Shown here: positions 60,847 through 64,000 of the stretch, one piece after another
Layout of the letters: each line of letters opens with the position of its first letter
Position numbering within the stretch: the stretch's first letter is position 1
Source of the DNA: Gamsiella multidivaricata
Lineage: Eukaryota; Mortierellomycota; Mortierellomycetes; Mortierellales; Mortierellaceae
Assembly (NCBI RefSeq): GCF_025024155.1
Contig: NW_026251731.1
Span: forward strand, 391,954 to 455,953
DNA length: 64,000 bases
Direction: 5' to 3'
Translations under genes and position numbers: made by a program
Notes under the pieces: model-generated
Told to the model about the DNA's origin: nothing
What the model saw: only the letters and a program-made list of their open reading frames with translations
The model's database searches: none

Positions 60847-62952
60847 TCAAGTCTCAAGCCCCGATGTTCTCCAGAACGTGCGATCGCCCTCAACGGCCTC
60901 GCCTCCCTCCAACCAGCGTCGCATCCCTTCCTCACGTATTCTCCTATCCTCTCGATCCTCCCCTCCCTCATCATCATCGTCCTTCTTCTCGCCGTCAGAA
61001 ATCAACCCTTCAAACTGCTCCAGCTGGGGCCACGCCTCTCTCATCCACTTGAGCTCATCCACCGAGATCCGATGCCTCAATCCTGTCAAATTCACCTTGC
61101 GCAGCTTCTTCAACCCTTCCAGCTCCTGTAACCCAGTCTCGAACGTAAACTTGAGGCATTGGCTCTGACACTTCATGGTCCAAGGAAGCCGCACGTTCGC
61201 GTTCACAGAGACATAGTCGTTATGCGTCATCGCCATTATGCCAGGAGTCGATCGTACCAGTCCATACGGGCCTCGGATCTCATAGTTGTCCGGTGTCCAA
61301 TGCGAAAGGTCCAGCTCCTGAAGCTGATAGCACCGTCCCAGTTGCTCCATCACTCGTCGCTGCAGCTCCTCAGGGCTCGGGACGGCAACATCTTCCTGTT
61401 CTGCCTCATCCGGATTCGCTAATCGTATGGGTTCGATCGAGCTATCGATCAGTGGTGCCTCCAAGAGGATCTGGCATCGGAACATCTCGAGCGTCTCGAC
61501 GCACGCCCATGGCTGCTGGACTGCAAACCGGGCCAGGAAGTACAATCCTTCACCTGAAAGGATTCTCAACCGAGGTGCGATCATGAGGAACTGCTGAATC
61601 TCCTCGCTCCTCAGGGCTCCTGCATGGATGCCCAGATCCAACACCTCGACAGTCGCGGCCTTCTCTAGAAGCGTTTCCATGCATGTACTATTAAAATGAT
61701 AAAATCCTCTGAGCACGATCGTCCTCCAGCTGGCGCCATTCAGAACGCAGCACATGTACTCCTCACTAAAGCAATCCGGGTCCTCCTTGAGTTCGATTCT
61801 AAGCTCCATCAATTCACGAGCCACTCGCTCGTGTCTATGAGCGAAAAACTCGCAAAAGTGGCCCGAGGGCTCAATCAGATGGATTGACCGCAGATGAGGG
61901 CAACGGTCCTCAATGAAGAACCAAACCAGGCTCCGAACCTCCTCCGCATTGGTGATCACAAGCTCCCGTAGATTGAGAAGCGGCTGCCGCGGGACGTCGT
62001 TAAAATAACGAGGAAACGTACTGCCCCAGCCCCAGAAGTTTGGCAGCTCCGGCCTCTGCAGTCTAGCGTGGTACCAGCGCACGACCTCGTCTTCATCGTA
62101 ACCATCGTCCGAACCATCATTCGAGTCGTCCTCTTCTTCGTCCTCTTCCTCATACTCTTCCTCAACATCGCGTGCTGGGTTCAGATTCGGGTCATAGTCT
62201 TCGTCCTCCGAGTTATCGTATGACTCTTCATTCCAGTGATTGGGAACAATGATCTCGAGCCGCACCAAGGATTGTGGAAGGATGCCTGGCCAGAGGAGAT
62301 GATTGAGTCCGCCCATATTGCCAAGCGCTCTGACTTGGATCTTGAGTTTACAGAGACCAGGGCATTGACGGAGTAATTGGATGACACCATACGGATCCTG
62401 AGTCAGGTATGCAATGTCACGGACGCGGTTGCGGGGAGAGAAGAGAGCACTGTATATACCCATGGCTGGATCTTCTGACACGGACGCGTCGTTGTCGCAG
62501 TCATTTCCTTTGCACGAGTCCTCATCATCGTCATCCGACAGATCCTCCGAATCGCTTGCGTAGAGGAATCGAGGTTGAGGCACTGTAGATCTGTGGGAGC
62601 GGTGAATATCATGACAGAACGCGATCGACACGGATTTCAAGTTCGGAAACCAAGGCTCAGGACGGTCAGCAGCCGCCACTACAGCCTCGAGCAACAGCCG
62701 AGCAAACGTAGGATGTGAAGCCTCTATCGAATGAATATGTCTTGCGTTGTTGGCTGTTTGGCAAAGAGTCTCTGGGGATGTAAATGCAAGGTAGCCAGAT
62801 TGACTAACGCGGATATGGCGGGAGAGTGCTGGAATGAAGGCCTCGTTCCATGCCCTGCTGACGAGGACGCAACTGGCCAGATCACTCTGCTCGAGATCCT
62901 TGCTGATGAGCACGAGGACTTCTGCTGGAAATGAAACGAGTCGTCGATGCAT
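60847..62952 (-). CDS. F-box protein with leucine-rich C-terminal region
   Basis: Probable substrate receptor of an SCF ubiquitin ligase. A single exon encodes 701 residues. The F-box lies at about 5-45 (LVSFPAEVLVLISKDLEQSDLASCVLVSRAWNEA pattern: Pro and Leu early, then VSRAW). The remainder contains irregular LRR-like stretches (LCKLKIQVRALGN, LLNLRELVITNAEEVR, LQELDLSHW, GLKKLRKVNLTGLR). Two acidic blocks interrupt it: Asp/Glu-rich at about 130-155 and 240-285. The C-terminus is also charged. This layout is common in expanded F-box families of Mortierella-type fungi; the substrate cannot be guessed. Codon use is unbiased and there are no introns, unlike most genes in the window. Confidence 0.85.
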   Translation of the reverse strand: MHRRLVSFPAEVLVLISKDLEQSDLASCVLVSRAWNEAFIPALSRHIRVSQSGYLAFTSPETLCQTANNARHIHSIEASHPTFARLLLEAVVAAADRPEPWFPNLKSVSIAFCHDIHRSHRSTVPQPRFLYASDSEDLSDDDDEDSCKGNDCDNDASVSEDPAMGIYSALFSPRNRVRDIAYLTQDPYGVIQLLRQCPGLCKLKIQVRALGNMGGLNHLLWPGILPQSLVRLEIIVPNHWNEESYDNSEDEDYDPNLNPARDVEEEYEEEDEEEDDSNDGSDDGYDEDEVVRWYHARLQRPELPNFWGWGSTFPRYFNDVPRQPLLNLRELVITNAEEVRSLVWFFIEDRCPHLRSIHLIEPSGHFCEFFAHRHERVARELMELRIELKEDPDCFSEEYMCCVLNGASWRTIVLRGFYHFNSTCMETLLEKAATVEVLDLGIHAGALRSEEIQQFLMIAPRLRILSGEGLYFLARFAVQQPWACVETLEMFRCQILLEAPLIDSSIEPIRLANPDEAEQEDVAVPSPEELQRRVMEQLGRCYQLQELDLSHWTPDNYEIRGPYGLVRSTPGIMAMTHNDYVSVNANVRLPWTMKCQSQCLKFTFETGLQELEGLKKLRKVNLTGLRHRISVDELKWMREAWPQLEQFEGLISDGEKKDDDDEGGEDREDRRIREEGMRRWLEGGEAVEGDRTFWRTSGLET

Positions 62953-63015
62953 GTATGCAGGGGCTCGGTGCTTGGGTTGGAAGTAAGATGGGGAGAAGGT
63001 GTGGTATAAGAGCGA

Positions 63016-63023
63016 TTTTTATA
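63016..63023 (-). promoter_or_regulatory. TATA box of the F-box gene
   Basis: TATAAAAA on the minus strand, 63 nt before the F-box ATG. The short distance implies a short 5' UTR. Confidence 0.45.
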
Positions 63024-63396
63024 TGTTTTTTTTTTTTTTTTTTGAATGCACTGCCTCAAGACTAAAATTCCACTGCTAGTTGTTGCAAACACAAGAAAAA
63101 GGATATCGTCGAGTCAATATTTCTGACTTCCTAATAGACTAATTTGCAATGGAGACTTGAAAGTACTCTTCTCGACTCACGTATCATAGTTCTGTGATCG
63201 TCTATCCCCAGACCCAATACTGTCATCACCGACACAAGGTCGACCCTCTAAAAAACAATTGGAGCCCTGATCCCTGATATAGGGAAACAGTAACGGAAAA
63301 TCGTGACAAAGTTCAACAACGCTGGAGCAACGAACACCTCCAGGACGATCGTATAATAATTGAGCTCACGCTTTGATATGGATGCACGTCAGCGCA

Positions 63397-63833
63397 CAGT
63401 ACACCGTTACTTACGCTTAAAAGTCGTCTGCTACAATGGGATTTATCTCTTCCAATATTTGAAATTAACATCGATGGGAGCCTCATAAAGCCTTTCCACT
63501 CTACAAGGCCACCCTTCCCCCCCCCACGTAGCATGATTCAGGACCCGATGGGTCGATTCGTATTCAACTAAAAATCGGAAAAGGGCGGTGATCGTCGCGT
63601 TCTAGCATGGATTCTGACTTTGAGGCCGTTCAGTCAAAATCCAACAGATGATAGCTTCAGGCCCAAATACCAATTATCCGAATAAACGGTTCCTTTCGTA
63701 CTAAGCTCGTTTACTATTGCAACAGTTCATCAGTAAGGTAAACCTAACCTGTCTCACGAAGGTCTAAACCTAGCTTACGTTCCCTATAAATGGGTGAACA
63801 ACCCAACGCTTACTGAACTCTGCTTCAGTATGG
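63397..63833 (-). pseudogene. Diverged 3' fragment of the nuclear LSU (25S/28S) rRNA gene
   Basis: On the minus strand the sequence follows the last about 450 nt of eukaryotic LSU rRNA. It begins near the hairpin read here as CTGAAGCAGAGTTCAG. Next come TTCACCCA, AGGGAACGTAAGCTAGG and GTTTAGACC, then TTACTGATGA and the sarcin-ricin loop as AGTACGAAAGG. After GGATAATTGG the GCGGCTGTC...GCCGCG hairpin of normal LSU is missing, then GTCAGAATCCATGCTAGAA. Weaker matches (CTTGT...GGAAAGGC, GATAAATC) extend to about 63397. Similarity stops abruptly near 63833. The sarcin-ricin GAGAGG reads GAAAGG and many other positions differ, so this is not a normal functional copy. It is most likely an insertion of rRNA-derived sequence. 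Confidence 0.85.
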
Positions 63834-64000
63834 CGACTACGCTGCTGGCTGTAGATCTGGTACTGGCTGCAGTGGCGGTGCCGGTGATATTGGCCAAGAT
63901 CGGTGAAGGAAGCTGGGATGATACTCTTCACGAGGGAATTGTTTAGGATCAGAAGAGTTATGTTTCTCTTGCGCGTTTTACTTAAGACAGCGGGCTGCCA
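63834..64000. other. Window end, no gene identified
   Basis: Unrelated to LSU rRNA. A 38-codon frame (63830-63946) starts inside the rRNA match and contains a short hydrophobic stretch; it was not accepted as a gene. Confidence 0.4.

Noticed and set aside
63830..63946. 38-codon plus-strand frame beginning within the LSU rRNA match
   Set aside because: Too short, its ATG is part of the rRNA-derived sequence, and no family is recognised.

Overview
The window is nuclear DNA of a filamentous, early-diverging fungus. Mortierellomycotina (Mortierella, Linnemannia and relatives) is my best guess. The grounds are short spliceosomal introns with GT(A/G)NG donors and T-rich acceptors, a strong preference for C-ending codons in highly expressed genes (Hsp90, eS1, the acyl-CoA oxidases) against looser codon use elsewhere, fungal-type gene families (KRE9/KNH1-like wall protein, Rck2/Srk1-like kinase, Lsb5-like VHS-GAT protein), and one decayed Fanzor/TnpB-like relic. 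The taxon is an inference; no complete marker gene is present. Exon boundaries were found by eye: every multi-exon model has consistent phases and ends at a stop, but none has transcript support.

Layout. 0-9.5 kb: the 3' part of a phosphopantetheinyl transferase (+), a decayed Fanzor-like element, then a WBP2-like GRAM protein (-) and the spindle-checkpoint protein MAD2 (+) sharing a 372-bp divergent promoter, then a patatin-type triacylglycerol lipase (-). 10.7-22 kb: G-protein beta subunit (-), a small GPI-type wall protein (-), ribosomal protein eS1 (+), monoacylglycerol lipase (+) and an Ala/Glu-rich coiled-coil protein (+). 22.7-35 kb: an amino acid/choline-type permease (-), a 12-exon VHS-GAT protein (-) and a 14-exon DENN-C1 protein (+). 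35.7-44.3 kb: mitochondrial succinyl-CoA:3-ketoacid CoA transferase, Hsp90 and a first acyl-CoA oxidase (all +). 48-60.5 kb: a secreted lipase (+), an Rck2/Srk1-like kinase (-) and a second acyl-CoA oxidase (+). 60.8-64 kb: an F-box protein (-) and a diverged 3' fragment of an LSU rRNA gene (-).

Functional themes. Six of 19 genes act in lipid breakdown: triacylglycerol lipase, monoacylglycerol lipase, secreted lipase, two acyl-CoA oxidases and SCOT. They are spread over about 54 kb and mixed with unrelated genes, so this is enrichment rather than a cluster. The two acyl-CoA oxidases carry different apparent peroxisome signals: a C-terminal PTS1 on one, and on the other an N-terminal PTS2 encoded by its own first exon. 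Signalling and trafficking genes (G beta, Rck2-like kinase, DENN, VHS-GAT, WBP2-like) form a second group.

The most unusual structural features are several microexons (12 to 23 nt), two GC-AG introns, a four-unit step-type heat-shock element before Hsp90, and long homopolymer tracts in introns. I found no CRISPR array, no secondary-metabolite cluster and no intact mobile element.
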